A DNA stretch of 64,000 nt from Dipodascopsis uninucleata var. uninucleata. Its lineage: Eukaryota > Ascomycota > Lipomycetes > Lipomycetales > Lipomycetaceae. A model generated the notes under the pieces. The model was not told the origin of the DNA, did no database searches, and saw nothing but the letters and a program-made list of their open reading frames with translations. The translations under genes were made by a program, and so were the position numbers. The stretch covers positions 1-64,000 of the forward strand of contig JAJLTO010000007.1 of assembly GCA_030568195.1 (NCBI GenBank), given 5' to 3'. Every line of letters starts with the position of its first letter. The first letter of the stretch is position 1. This document shows positions 34,621-45,637 of this stretch, in pieces.

Positions 34621-36480
34621 CTATGCTGGAGAGTAGGATCCCTTAGACTTTTGCATCTCAATTGTGTACCTCTCTCCAAACTTTCCCAGTTGTTCTGCAA
34701 CTATCTGAAGAGCAACAATTTTAGAGTTGAATCTAGAAAGAGGAAATGGTCCAACCATGAAATATACTCCAGGAATTCCACAGTCTCGATAGCAGGAGTT
34801 CAATTCAGATTCCTCATCTAATCCCCAGATCTGTTTAAGAGATTTTGTCGCATTATCTCCTAATGTTTCAGCACATGACTCTTCGAAACCACAAACTCCT
34901 GTAGCGAATATAACAACATCGGCATTAAGGGATGAACCATCTTTAAATACAACAGATGTCTCAGTAAAATGATCTATTTCGCTTCCCTGAATCTTAATAT
35001 CGCCATTGACAATCCGCTTTGAAGCACCAGAATCAAAATAGTATCCTCCATTTCGTTGCATCGACAAATACAAATGTCCCGAACCGTGAGGTCCAGACCA
35101 GGTTTTAAAGCCAGCTTTGTTTAAACCGTCAAGAAGGTCTTTATCCATATCAGCAATAACAGGTATTAGATTTTTAAGATAGGCTACTGCAACGCTCTTA
35201 GGGACTGTCTCAGTAATAAAATCTGCATCTTCAAGAGGTGGACCATTGTCACAGTACAAGCCTTTGTTCAAGGTATCAATTCCATTTTCCAAAGACATAA
35301 CAAATGTACGAGAACGCTGGAGTAATGTCACGTTGGCGCCATTGTTGGCAAGATCAACTGAAATATCATGGCCAGAAGAGCCAGATCCGACTACGAGAGC
35401 CGTTTTGCCTTTATATGGCGCACTAGACTTATGGCTGAAAGCATGCATGATGATATTTTTGAATTTCTCCTGACCTGGGAAAGGAGCTGGCATTTTAGGC
35501 TTGCCGCCTCCTAAACCAGTAGCCATGACAATATGAGAGACTTTGAACTGATAAGGTGTAACACCATTACGCAACACTGTAACATTCCATATTTTCCTGT
35601 CCTTATCGTAGAAGGTTTCATTCTTAGCAACGTAGCTTGATGACCAAACATTAATTCCCATAATGAGCGCGTAAGACTCAAGCCAATTGCCAAGTCTACC
35701 AGCTGAGAGATACTTTGGAAAAGACGTTGGATATTGAAGATAAGCGAGATTGGCACCCCATATAGAGTCTTGGAGAGCAAGAGAAGGGTATCTACTTCTC
35801 CAATTGTCACCTACACGACTGTTCTTATCAATGACAAGATTGCGCACGCCTAATGCATTCAAGCGAGCAGCTATATTAAGACCATTGTGACCACTTCCAA
35901 CAACCAGAACAGTCGGTTTGGGATTTTCGACTTCTTCTTGACGTTGCTGGTCATAGGTTTTGGCATGATTGTGCCCACCTTCTGGTCTGTTTTCTAAGAT
36001 GTGTTCTGGATGGCCATGAATGCGATCGATGGTAGTCAGAACAACAAAGGCTTTCCACTCTCCACTAGATACTTTAACGAGCCTAGCTACTCCAACCGCA
36101 GATCCAAGCTTAATATTAAAGCGAAACTTGACATTGATAAATGTATGGCCTGGAAATGGTTGCCTAATACTTGGCTCTCCGTCGATCTCCGTGTCACTGG
36201 CGCCAGTGATAGCAAGTCGATCCGTCGCCGCCTGGAATATATTAGCCTTAGTTATTGCACGGTAGTCGTTAGTGAATGCAATTATATCACGCCAACAACC
36301 GCCTTCGCAAAACAACTTCTCATAGGCGGCAGCGTTTGAAGACGAGACTGCGTTGTCGAAGGCAGTAATCCATTTATTAGAATTCTCCCTGATATGTTCC
36401 TTATTTGTTAGCTCTGATTCCGTAAAGAAATCCTGAGGAATCTTATATTCAGGATTACTGGCGTATCCAACTACCACCAT
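34621..36480 (-). CDS. Flavin-containing monooxygenase with NTF2-like N-terminal domain
   Basis: Started at the first ATG (36480), the protein has 619 residues; the frame stays open a little further upstream but without an ATG. Residues about 25-165 look like a SnoaL/NTF2-type domain (KWITAFDNAVSSSNAAAYEKL, then a long beta-rich part). The FAD motif GSGHNG follows at 195-200. The FMO middle region has HIVMATGLGG. The NADPH motif GSGSSG lies at 365-370 and the conserved VIFATG near the end. The arrangement matches the fungal branch related to YUCCA and indole-pyruvate monooxygenases, which oxygenate soft nucleophiles or alpha-keto acids. It is probably cytosolic. Large gene-free tracts flank it on both sides, giving no cluster context. 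The substrate is unknown. Confidence 0.88.
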   Translation of the reverse strand: MVVVGYASNPEYKIPQDFFTESELTNKEHIRENSNKWITAFDNAVSSSNAAAYEKLFCEGGCWRDIIAFTNDYRAITKANIFQAATDRLAITGASDTEIDGEPSIRQPFPGHTFINVKFRFNIKLGSAVGVARLVKVSSGEWKAFVVLTTIDRIHGHPEHILENRPEGGHNHAKTYDQQRQEEVENPKPTVLVVGSGHNGLNIAARLNALGVRNLVIDKNSRVGDNWRSRYPSLALQDSIWGANLAYLQYPTSFPKYLSAGRLGNWLESYALIMGINVWSSSYVAKNETFYDKDRKIWNVTVLRNGVTPYQFKVSHIVMATGLGGGKPKMPAPFPGQEKFKNIIMHAFSHKSSAPYKGKTALVVGSGSSGHDISVDLANNGANVTLLQRSRTFVMSLENGIDTLNKGLYCDNGPPLEDADFITETVPKSVAVAYLKNLIPVIADMDKDLLDGLNKAGFKTWSGPHGSGHLYLSMQRNGGYYFDSGASKRIVNGDIKIQGSEIDHFTETSVVFKDGSSLNADVVIFATGVCGFEESCAETLGDNATKSLKQIWGLDEESELNSCYRDCGIPGVYFMVGPFPLSRFNSKIVALQIVAEQLGKFGERYTIEMQKSKGSYSPA

Positions 36481-39400
36481 AGTGACTTCGAGTATGTAAG
36501 ATTTCAATGACAAGGAATATGCAGTTGCAGATAATGAATACTCATTCAATACTTAGAATATATGCTTGTTTCTAAAAAAATTATGTCATTGAAGTACTTC
36601 CTGACATGAAAGACGCTGGCCATTCCTATAGCTCTATAAAATGCACAAGATAGAAGCATATGACATGAACTTTTCATTAAATGAATACAGGCTTCTAAAA
36701 CCAGTCTATGCCAAGCTATAACTTTTTATTCCCATTAATTAGGAGAACACGATGTTCAGAGAAAGAATCCTTGGATCTCTGATATAGTGGACAATAGTTT
36801 AGCTCAATTCGAATTAACAGTAACATAAAACTAAATTTTAAGTTGGCGCAATTTTAAGCTGTCATAATGGCCTCATATAATCCCAATCACAATTGCTAGA
36901 CTTTCTCCTTTAAGTAGGCAAGCACCGAACAGCGCTCCACTCATAACTGGAGAAACTTTATGGTCAAAATATTGAATAGAATAATATTAAAATGTTCGCT
37001 TGAGAACGTCTACAAAAGACGGTGTGGCTCATACATAACGTCCGAGAAATACAACAAAAGAAGATCAGGTTCCTAGTCACATGTCCTATTATAGCGGGCA
37101 GGACCATTTACATTATGATTGACGGTAGCTGTAGGCAATGTGCACGGGAAAGTGCATGATTGTAATCTCTGGTAACTAAGTATATCGTAGTAGCTCATCT
37201 TTATTACAGAGATAAAGGTAATGGGTGACTAGGGGGGACAAGTCAAGTAGTTTGTACTCATTGCTTTCATCTGTATATCATTAACAGAATCGCGGAGGCT
37301 AATCTTTGTTATCATACAGAAAAGATGTGTTCAGAAGCATCTATGACAAATTGCCAAAGAAATTTATAGGTGTAATTGTGCTCTGGTACAAGCTGCCTAT
37401 CAGAGTTGCTTCAGTAGACAGCGTTTAACTCCATCCTTGAGACTGAAGCTTGCAGGTTTATTTTTACAAATAGAGTTACACTCCAACCTCGTGATTACGT
37501 AGAGGACCAAATGCCTTCATCTGTGTCTCAGTGTCTTCCATTCCTTTCTACCGATTGTCGAGTATATAGAGACTCAAACAGTATAGGCTGTACATTGACT
37601 ATAGACGACCCTTTTACTAATAGGTTTTGTCATGGAATGGCGACCATGTCTGTTATCTGTTGTATTTTCTATCGTACACATTCATAATAATGTCGTCCGA
37701 CTGAAATTTAATAGTTCCCGAGTCATCTCCAGCATCTCAATAGTCCTTGAAGACAGAGAGACATTTCTGTTACGATGACGCTGCACACTGCAGCAGGAGC
37801 CATCGTTGATCCCATCAGCTACAAGTCATATCGTGAGTGCAGTCAACCAATATGTTACCAGAGTTTTAATGTAATTGATATCTATCATCTGATATCAGGT
37901 TTTTTTAAGAATGAATGTTGACAAGTATACGGTGTGACTGTTCTTGCTGCGCTTCGTTGATTTTAAAAAAACCAGAACATATCTATGAGGAGAAACTACA
38001 GCAGACCTTTAAATTTGAAAACTTCAGATTCTCGTAGTTCTCATCCCTGGTAGGTTAACTCATCGGTAGAGGCATGATTTACAACAAAGTTATGCTATTA
38101 TACGCAGCTATTTGGACAATATAATGACTATTCAGATTACAGGAAAAGCATCCAAGATGTCTGAGGAAATGAACTTTTCATAATTCCTAGATGATTCATA
38201 CTTGTACAACAGATTTGGCCACTTAAATTCAGTATTAATCAAAAGGTGGCCGTAATAACCAAATCCTGTTCGGGTAAGCTATTTTAACCTGATCCGTATG
38301 GCCGTAGCCAGTAACGTCACTTCTAGGTTTCTTGCTGTTGTGCAGTCATAATTCCATATTTCTATTCTATTCGCTAGTTATATGTTATAGTTCACATAAA
38401 ACCAGGATTGGTGATAATATATGCAGTCTTTACGATATTAGATGCTTTTATGTCTTCTCATCGAAACCAGAGAAGGGCTAACAAGTTACGAACATCTAGG
38501 AGTCCTGAAGGAATAATAGCTAGAGCGCATTGACAACCGCTATTAGTAGGAAGCTAAGATTACTTAGGACTCTGAGCTAATGCCTATACTTGTTAAGAGA
38601 AAGCGACGATTATTGGAACCAAAAATGAAGTTATTATATTGAAGCGCACGTAGTCAATATTCACTCTGATTGAGATCTGTCTAGTAGAGGAGAATATAAC
38701 CAATGCCGTTTCTGATAATTCTTCGGTTTAGGGCTATATCCTCAGGACCATATTAGATGTAGAAACGTGGGGTATTCAATTTTGTTAGTTCTAGCACAAT
38801 ACGTACGGTCTGCACTGTGGAAGCTCATCTGATAAGACAAGAATGTTTACTTACATCCTTTTAAAATGTCATGGTCTCTTTAGATGAAATATTGAGTCAT
38901 AAGACCATATAATATAATATAATATGCTAAACTCATAAGAAATTAGAGTTCAAATGGAATAATACTACATCAGCAATTGTGCGCTACATGTGTGGGTATA
39001 TCCTAGTCCATAAACTTGCTAACAGGTATATGTTCTAAATATTACCTAATTCCTTTGGGTCTGAGACAGTTCATAAATATAGGTAATATTGTTACTTCTG
39101 TGAGCATTGCTGATTCTTATTGTATAGCTGTTGTAGAGAAAGGAGATAGCGACGATATTTTTGGAAGTACCACAATTTCAGAACTGAGACTGCTTGAATA
39201 GAAGCGGTCGACGAGTAGACTGAAATTATTAGTGGAAGATGAACTCTCTCCTGAAGACCGTAAACTAAACTTGCAAGGAATGTTAAAACACTGTTAGATT
39301 AGTTTATTCTAGGAAGGCTAAGATGAATTTCATAATAAAGGGGGATGGCAGTTGGCTGCTCCAGAAAAATCAAGTGGATGCGCATTAATAAGGACATATG

Positions 39401-40895
39401 GTAAGGTTCTCGTCGCTATACTTAAACAAGAATTTAGACAAAGTTGGGGAGCGGGAAAAGTTTGCCAGCGAGTTAGCAGAATGATGAAATAAGACAGGTG
39501 GATAAGAAGGAAATGGATATGAAGAATTATCCATACACTTCTGAATCAATGTTTCGGCCTATGCTTTATAGTGCTAGTATGATATTGTGGGCGAGCGAAT
39601 TTTCAGAGATGGAAGACGATCACATTGCACGAAAGAATCTGAACATGGCCTGTAAAGAGAATTGGCGGTTCACTTGTAAAGTAAGCTATAGTGATGATCA
39701 ACTTCACTCGCGTCTTTCGCGCTTGAATGTGTGTCTCAGACTTCTAGCTTCTTGACGCGAAACACAGACCATCATTGTTCCGTGGACCGCACAATAATCA
39801 TAGACTATTAATATCAGAAAATATCATAATTTCGCGTCAATCACGGCGGCCGTTGTTAGCCAATGCTTGTACATTAATGTGCTATGCTAATGGTATGGTT
39901 CCTGTGCTTGAATGCAGGTAAGGTCAGCTGTCAACATACGTGATTTGAAGATTGAGTGACGAAAGGTAGCAGCACTTGCTGTCGCGATGCCGGTGCCTTA
40001 ATCGACCATGTTAAAGCTTAAATTTTCTAAACGAAAGACGCCTAGTCCGTATACTATGAATGAGCCATTTTTCTTGAATGACAAACGGGAAAGCACTACG
40101 GCTAAGCTTCGTTAAGCTACAGTACGTGCTCGGCGAAGATTTTACTAAGACACGAGTTAAATATCGAGTCAGAAGTTCCGCCTTTCCACTTGCCAGAAGA
40201 TTGACGTTAACTTTTCACTAATGTACACTCAATAAAGCCCCAAATTACAACAGCACATTTATATAAGAGTATGTTATCTACATAGATAGATTTAGTAGTT
40301 TGTTTTGTTAAACGTACAATCTCTAATACTAAGCTCATCATTTATGGATTATTTAAATTTAGATTAGAGAGCGACCGAGAAACACAAATGGCCAAGAAAA
40401 CTTTATTACACAAAGATGGCTGAAGTTAATGAGAACGCCATATTGCACTTATATTATTGATATCCATGCAAAAACGTTTCCCATTATTTTTTCGCTAATT
40501 ATATCGTCTTCCCTACTATTATGTGTAACTAGCTATCTACATCTCCTTTGTTTACGGATCTTAGCTCAGTTCAAACTGATAGCTATTTTCTATTTTCTAA
40601 CTGCTATCTTTCTTTTTCCTTTTCATCCTAAATTTCGTCACTATTGGTTCTAGTAACTTTACTGTCTTTCCCAGTTTCAAAATCTCTTAGTTTCGTAAAA
40701 AAATCCAAACGAAGTTATTTCGATACCTTGCGTCATTTATTACAGCTGAAGTTACTTTGTATATGATGGTTCTGAGAAAAGTCGCGATATATGAAGAATC
40801 GTATAAAGTCGCCCCATGAGCGTCGAAAACATTTCCACTGCTTGTCTCGTTAACTATCTACCAAGCAACAGTTTTAATGATCAATTTTGCTCATC
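36481..40895. other. 4.4-kb tract without a recognised gene
   Basis: The longest gap in the window. On + strand two frames, 39016-39201 and 39498-39755, look slightly protein-like (the second contains EDDHIARKNLNMACKENWRF) but lack any family match. A run of TATAA units lies near 38910-38926. The 500 bp before 40896 are pyrimidine-rich, as in many yeast promoters. Confidence 0.55.
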
Positions 40896-42527
40896 ATGTC
40901 TGATTATATTAAGCAACCAGACATTATAGCTGTTTATGACGTTACGCATGAACATAGTAGAAGGCAGTCTTCTGACTCAGAGCTTGCGTTGCTGGAGGTA
41001 AAGCCTCTACCACAAAAGCGACCCTGGTACAGGTTCTTCGACGAATACGAATATCAAGATCTCTACGATAGAAATGGTCTGTCACACAAATGGTATCACT
41101 GGTTCGATGAGAACGATACTCCTGAGGAGCGCCGTTATCTTATAAAACTAGATTTACTCCTGACATTCTATTGTTTTGTGAGCTACTGGGTTAAAAATCT
41201 TGATCAGTCCAACATAAGTAATGCCTATGCCTCTGGTATGAAAGAGGATCTTAATCTCATTGGTAATTCTCTTACACATCTCACTGTTATTTATAGTGTT
41301 GGTGTGGTCGTAGCTCATTTTCCGATGATATATCTCTTTCCTAAATTAAGAATGGATTGGCTCCTCCCAGCACTGGATATAATCTGGGGACTTTTTACAT
41401 TAGCACAATATCGCGCAAAGAGCAAGGCAGAGCTTATGGTCTTCAGATTTTTCGTTGGTCTTTGCGAAGGTCCATTTTTCCCTGGAGTCCATTACGTTCT
41501 GGGAGCTTGGTTCAAATCTCACGAAATCCAACGAAGAGGTGGTATATTTTACATGGGATTGGCTCTTGGATCTATGACTTCAGGACTGCTTCAGGGTGCC
41601 GTCTATAACAGCCTTAATGGTGTCGGAGGCTTAGCTGGTTGGCGGTGGATGTTCATATTTGATGCTGTTATTACTATTCCTATTGGTATCTTAGGATTTC
41701 TTGTTTGGCCCGGTACTCCGGATAAAATGCATTCTATTTTCTTCACCGAGAAGGATCGTCAAATTGCTCTTGTTAGACAAAAGAAATATGGTTACCGTGG
41801 ACCTAAAGGATTCTCTTGGCCCGTGTTTAAGAAAGCTCTCACTAGCTGGCACCTTCCTGTTTTGGCATTTTGGGATGTGCTCTTTTTTAACTCAGGGGGA
41901 CAAGCCGGTAGTGGATTTATACTTTGGTTGAAGGCATCTGGAAAATACTCAACTTCTAAGATGAATGATCTTTCTTCTATTCCACCTGCGCTACTCTTTG
42001 TTTGGCTCATTATTATTTGTTTTGGTGCAGATATCTTCCGAAGTCGCTGGTTTTTCCTCTGCTTTTCTCAATTTATAAATTGGATTGGCTGTGTTATTCT
42101 AGCTATCTGGTTTGTTCCAGATGCAGCGAAATGGTTCGCTTTTATGACCCAATATTTCTCATGGGCCATGTCTAGTGTACTCTATGGTTGGATGAACAGT
42201 ATCTTGAAGTTCGATGATGAATATAGATCTATTGTGCTCTTGACGGTAGACTTGATTGCTAATCAGTCAACAATTTGGACTCCATTGATTTTCTGGAAAA
42301 CGTCCGAAGCTCCAAGATACCGACACGGTTATATTTTTGTTTCATGCACTTCAGGACTCATAATACCATGGACTATTGTAGTCCTCTACTTTTACAAGAA
42401 GCAAGAAAAGCAATATTACTTTAAGCGATTAAATGAGTACGAAGAACGTCTCCGAGAAAAAGACCAAAACGATAGTAATGGTGCTAATACAACTTACGAA
42501 ACAGAGAAGCATGATTATCGTATTTAA
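40896..42527 (+). CDS. MFS permease, pantothenate/vitamin H (Fen2/Vht1/Seo1) type
   Basis: A 543-residue single-exon protein from the ATG at 40896; three codons upstream in frame are open but start with TTG. It begins with a cytosolic stretch containing PWYRFFDEYEYQDLYDRNG and WYHWFDENDTPEERR, followed by YWVKNLDQSNISNAYASGM in and after the first membrane segment. That block is diagnostic for the Fen2/Vht1/Seo1 branch of the Dal5 superfamily. RFFVGLCEGPFFPGVHY in segment four and TSEAPRYRHGY in the last loop also fit. About 12 membrane segments are expected, in the plasma membrane, with proton-driven uptake of a small organic acid (pantothenate, biotin, nicotinate or a related compound). The exact substrate is unresolved. 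Confidence 0.88.
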   Translation: MSDYIKQPDIIAVYDVTHEHSRRQSSDSELALLEVKPLPQKRPWYRFFDEYEYQDLYDRNGLSHKWYHWFDENDTPEERRYLIKLDLLLTFYCFVSYWVKNLDQSNISNAYASGMKEDLNLIGNSLTHLTVIYSVGVVVAHFPMIYLFPKLRMDWLLPALDIIWGLFTLAQYRAKSKAELMVFRFFVGLCEGPFFPGVHYVLGAWFKSHEIQRRGGIFYMGLALGSMTSGLLQGAVYNSLNGVGGLAGWRWMFIFDAVITIPIGILGFLVWPGTPDKMHSIFFTEKDRQIALVRQKKYGYRGPKGFSWPVFKKALTSWHLPVLAFWDVLFFNSGGQAGSGFILWLKASGKYSTSKMNDLSSIPPALLFVWLIIICFGADIFRSRWFFLCFSQFINWIGCVILAIWFVPDAAKWFAFMTQYFSWAMSSVLYGWMNSILKFDDEYRSIVLLTVDLIANQSTIWTPLIFWKTSEAPRYRHGYIFVSCTSGLIIPWTIVVLYFYKKQEKQYYFKRLNEYEERLREKDQNDSNGANTTYETEKHDYRI

Positions 42528-43179
42528 ATTGTTTGAGATTCATTAGTCTATTTAATAAGGGGAAATATAATAATAAAATTTCTGTATAATGAAAATCTAG
42601 TAATAAAATTCGTATTATCTTTAGAACTTTAGATTGAGGCATTATTGAAAGGAAAAAATAACAATATCTCTACTTTGCTAGTGTTCTTGCCTCGAACTAC
42701 TAGTATATTTGAATTCTGAAGATTAAATACAATAAACTTTCGCTTAGCAAAAATGACTCGGAAAATTAAACTTTCTTTTTCTGAGTATAACTTCCTGATT
42801 ATCCGTCCACTGAATGACAGGACGATCTTCTCATTTTATAAACAACTATAAAGAATAAAGAAATAGATTAGAGTGTTGCAGCTGCATAGCAAGTCATCCA
42901 TAAGTTTGTGGATCCTAAAAGTATGTTTACAATATAAGAAGTATCGTAATTTAACTACTATATGAGTTGCTATAAGATAAAATGTAAAATATAGTGAGAA
43001 CTAATGAATATCCTAATTAGATTAAACTACTTGATCTATAATTTAGAGTTTCTATCTGCACCTTTTCTGTGGTTTGCGTTGCTCGTCTATCACGGCTCTC
43101 CCTGAAGTTACCACTTAATCTATGAACTGATAACTAAAAGACCCTTCTTCGTTTCTTTATATCAGAAAGGGCTTTTATG
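42528..43179. other. Gap after the vitamin-type permease
   Basis: AT-rich 3' flank. No gene is seen. It leads into the short-chain dehydrogenase fragment. Confidence 0.6.
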
Positions 43180-43341
43180 AGTTTACAGTACGAACATTCT
43201 GTTCTCCGCTTGTAATTTTCGAAGGCCTTGTAGAGTATTTAGGATCTCTTGCACCGTCTATCACAGCTGTCTCTTCCATCTTAGACGGCTGCTTCACAAT
43301 GTCAAGTCCAATCCCTCTGGATGATCCTATAATAATGTAGA
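43180..43341 (-). pseudogene. Fragment of a short-chain dehydrogenase/reductase
   Basis: The minus strand reads YIIIGSSRGIGLDIVKQ followed by VIDGARDP. The first part is the N-terminal NAD(P)-binding block of the classical SDR fold (TGxxxGIG; here GSSRGIG with the preceding Thr replaced by Ile), and the GARDP element is common in fungal members after strand two. The frame ends soon after, and no catalytic YxxxK is found downstream. No ATG directly precedes it. It is therefore a remnant of roughly the first 50 residues. Confidence 0.65.
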
Positions 43342-44848
43342 ATATGATCTTACGCAGTTTATCTTACGCTTCTTTATTTCTTTTCTTCTTTCTGGCCAGA
43401 CCGTTGTACTATCTTCAACAGACAACAGATATGAATAGAAACCGAATGTTACATGATATGACAGCTTCTGGTATGCTTAATTGATCTTCGAACATAATAA
43501 TCCTATTCCGATCCGCCCTCTACATCCTTTTATTCCTTCGGTTTATTCTGTCATCTGAATTAGCGACTTCTGAATGCGATTCATTTATTCTAGTAACTTA
43601 GCCAATTTCCTCAGTATTTTCTGCAATCAAAGGCTAGATAATCTAGAAACAACGATGTCTTCATAGTAAGCAACTATCTCAGGACACTCTTCTGTAGCTT
43701 CAGATTGTGCTTTGAAAGTGCGAACAATCAGCCCCTGCTGGCAATCATACAGCGGACTGAAGTAGGAAAGCTTTACACTCTATTACTCTGCTGCGCGTTC
43801 ATTTCCTGGGACTCAGATATTCATTAGTATTTTTTCTATGTATGAAAAGAAAGGAGTTAATGAACGTGTGCAGCATTATTGGACTAATTAGTATGTGGAG
43901 AGCAATTGATGTTCCATGCTATTAAACTTTATACGGTATGGCCCGAGCTACTGACGTCTAGAGACGCTGCAAATCCAATATCCGTCACATACAGATATAT
44001 TCTATGATTTTATCTTAGATCAATAATTTACTAGTTTTAAATCTTCAACTAATGCCATGCTTTCCGATATATTCAAATACGTTAGAAATAATACGTAAAC
44101 TTGCTTCATATAGTCCCTTTTCGCTGCTCATTATTACTAGCAATTAGGTTAAATCTACTGCAGGATATGATATAGAAACAAAGCTTCTGTCCTACCTTTG
44201 CAGTTGCGGTATATTGTTTTGCCGCCACTGCTTGCTGAAACTTGGACCCGAGCAAGAACGAGTTATCTACTAGCCACTTCCAGATAACCTGTTGGGACTT
44301 CATTTATCATAATGAGCTTTGTTATGTTTGTTACCTAGGTCTTCTGCCTTGGAGTTGCATAGGGTTATCAACCTCCTTTCGTTATGCACTTAGGAAGCGC
44401 ATTATTGTTCGTAAATTTAATTTGTAGCTATGAGTCGAAGCTGGTCATGATGATCCGTAATGATCATGCACGTATAAATTTGAGCATATTCATGTATATT
44501 TGAATATATGTGAGCATACCTGACGACTTTTGAGGCACATTCACCAGAAAATACTGTTCATATCCTATTAAAACACATAAATACCAGGTATTTCAGCTAT
44601 TATAAATATCTTTTGCTCCTCGCTAGCATGGCTCCTGGCCCTTACAGCCTGAGTGAGCAATGAAGATCAATTATGTACAAACTATATAATAAGGAAGAGA
44701 AGCTGACATCATTTGAAATCTTTAATGAGAGCAACCCTTTTCTGAGCTCATTCGGTTTTGCTTATTAAAACTTGGACTATAATCACGAGACTTCCCATAT
44801 CGATAATGCAAAAATACAGGGTAAATTGGGTTTTGCGAATTACTCATT
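43342..44848. other. Gap upstream of the bZIP gene
   Basis: No gene is recognised. Frames at 44106-44303 (-) and 44242-44427 (+) are short and without family resemblance. Confidence 0.55.
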
Positions 44849-44857
44849 ATGAGTCAT
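44841..44857. promoter_or_regulatory. AP-1/Gcn4-type palindrome TACTCATTATGAGTCAT
   Basis: Bases 44849-44857 read ATGAGTCAT, the optimal Gcn4 (and AP-1) site ATGASTCAT. A second half-site, TACTCAT, lies just before it in opposite orientation, making a near-perfect inverted repeat. It is 54 bp upstream of a TATAAATA and about 210 bp upstream of the open bZIP frame. Autoregulation through such sites is known for Gcn4-like factors of filamentous fungi (CPC1/CpcA). The same role here is inferred. Confidence 0.6.
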
Positions 44858-44910
44858 TTCCAATCATATTCGTCAAAAAAGAAAACTTTAAAGCAGGTAA
44901 TTTGAGAACG

Positions 44911-44918
44911 GTATAAAT
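44911..44918 (+). promoter_or_regulatory. TATA box TATAAATA upstream of the bZIP gene
   Basis: A consensus TATA element lies downstream of the Gcn4-type site and on the bZIP gene side. It implies transcription starts around 44950-45000. That would make the ATG inside the Gcn4-type site (44849) part of the promoter rather than a start codon. Confidence 0.45.
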
Positions 44919-45067
44919 AGTTTCTATTATTACCATATAATCGTGTTTCTAACAATGCCCGAATTATTATTTATTAAATATCTTCCTTGGTTTGGAAGAA
45001 GCATAGCAATAGTGCCAGTTAAATTTGGCGCCGGTGTAATTTAGAAATTCCGGCGCTCTTGTAGTAG

Positions 45068-45637
45068 TCGGTTTCAATTTCTGAAGAATGGGATCTAGAC
45101 GCGCTCTTACTGAATTTACCCCCAGACAAGCTACCATTTTCTGGTTCTGCGGTTTGCTCTCTCGATCAACCATTTCCGGACGATGATTATGATGGCTCGT
45201 CATTGCATTCTAATCAATTAACAAATGTGCACGATCATAGCGTCAATTGCACCGTTACTGTTCCTATCGATCATCACACGGGAGGCTCTTTAACATCAGT
45301 GGTATCTTCAAGTTCTGACAGTCAGTCGCAATCACATTTTGATGATTTAGAACTGGTGAGAAAGCGTATTGAAAAGCGAAAGCGAAGGTCTTATCCGAAT
45401 CAAACACAGGATAAGTCCTGCCTAACTTTGGATCAAGTGGATCAGCAGGCAGCTAAGCGCATGAAAAATACCCTGGCAGCTCGAAAGTATCGCCAGAAAC
45501 GCGAAGAAGAAATAGAAATACTTGATCGACGTGTTAAAGAGCTCGAAGAAAAACTTTCAATGTCTAAAGTTGAGGTTCAGTGGTGGAAAATGGAGGCAGA
45601 ACGATGGCAGAGATTAGCGGAAAAGCATATGGGCTAG
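45068..45637 (+). CDS. bZIP transcription factor, Gcn4/CPC1-like; 5' end unresolved
   Basis: The frame is open from 45068 to the stop at 45637 (about 189 residues). The C-terminus is a bZIP: the basic region KRMKNTLAARKYRQKR has the N-x7-R contact pattern, and a leucine zipper ILDRRVKELEEKL follows. The N-terminal part EEWDLDALLLNLPPDKL and FPDDDYDGS is acidic and hydrophobic, like an activation domain, so this region is coding. No ATG lies in frame before the basic region, and TAG TAG precedes 45068. A first exon ending with an acceptor near 45064-45067 is therefore likely. One phase-compatible option starts at 44955 (MPELLF) with a weak GTGCCA donor; another starts at 44849 with GTAATT. I cannot choose between them, and a broken start is also possible. 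The family controls amino-acid or stress genes. Confidence 0.75.
   Translation, partial: SVSISEEWDLDALLLNLPPDKLPFSGSAVCSLDQPFPDDDYDGSSLHSNQLTNVHDHSVNCTVTVPIDHHTGGSLTSVVSSSSDSQSQSHFDDLELVRKRIEKRKRRSYPNQTQDKSCLTLDQVDQQAAKRMKNTLAARKYRQKREEEIEILDRRVKELEEKLSMSKVEVQWWKMEAERWQRLAEKHMG

Noticed and set aside
36481-36549. Longer N-terminus for the flavin monooxygenase (NEYSLSATAYSL)
   Set aside because: The frame is open but has no ATG; the first ATG at 36480 gives a normal-looking protein.
40887-40895. Three extra codons at the start of the vitamin-type permease
   Set aside because: They begin with TTG; the ATG at 40896 is the evident start in a nuclear yeast gene.
44849-44896. A 16-codon first exon for the bZIP gene starting inside ATGAGTCAT and ending CAG/GTAATT
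   Set aside because: It is phase-compatible with 45068, but the ATG is part of a perfect Gcn4-type site and lies upstream of a TATA box, so it is more likely promoter sequence.
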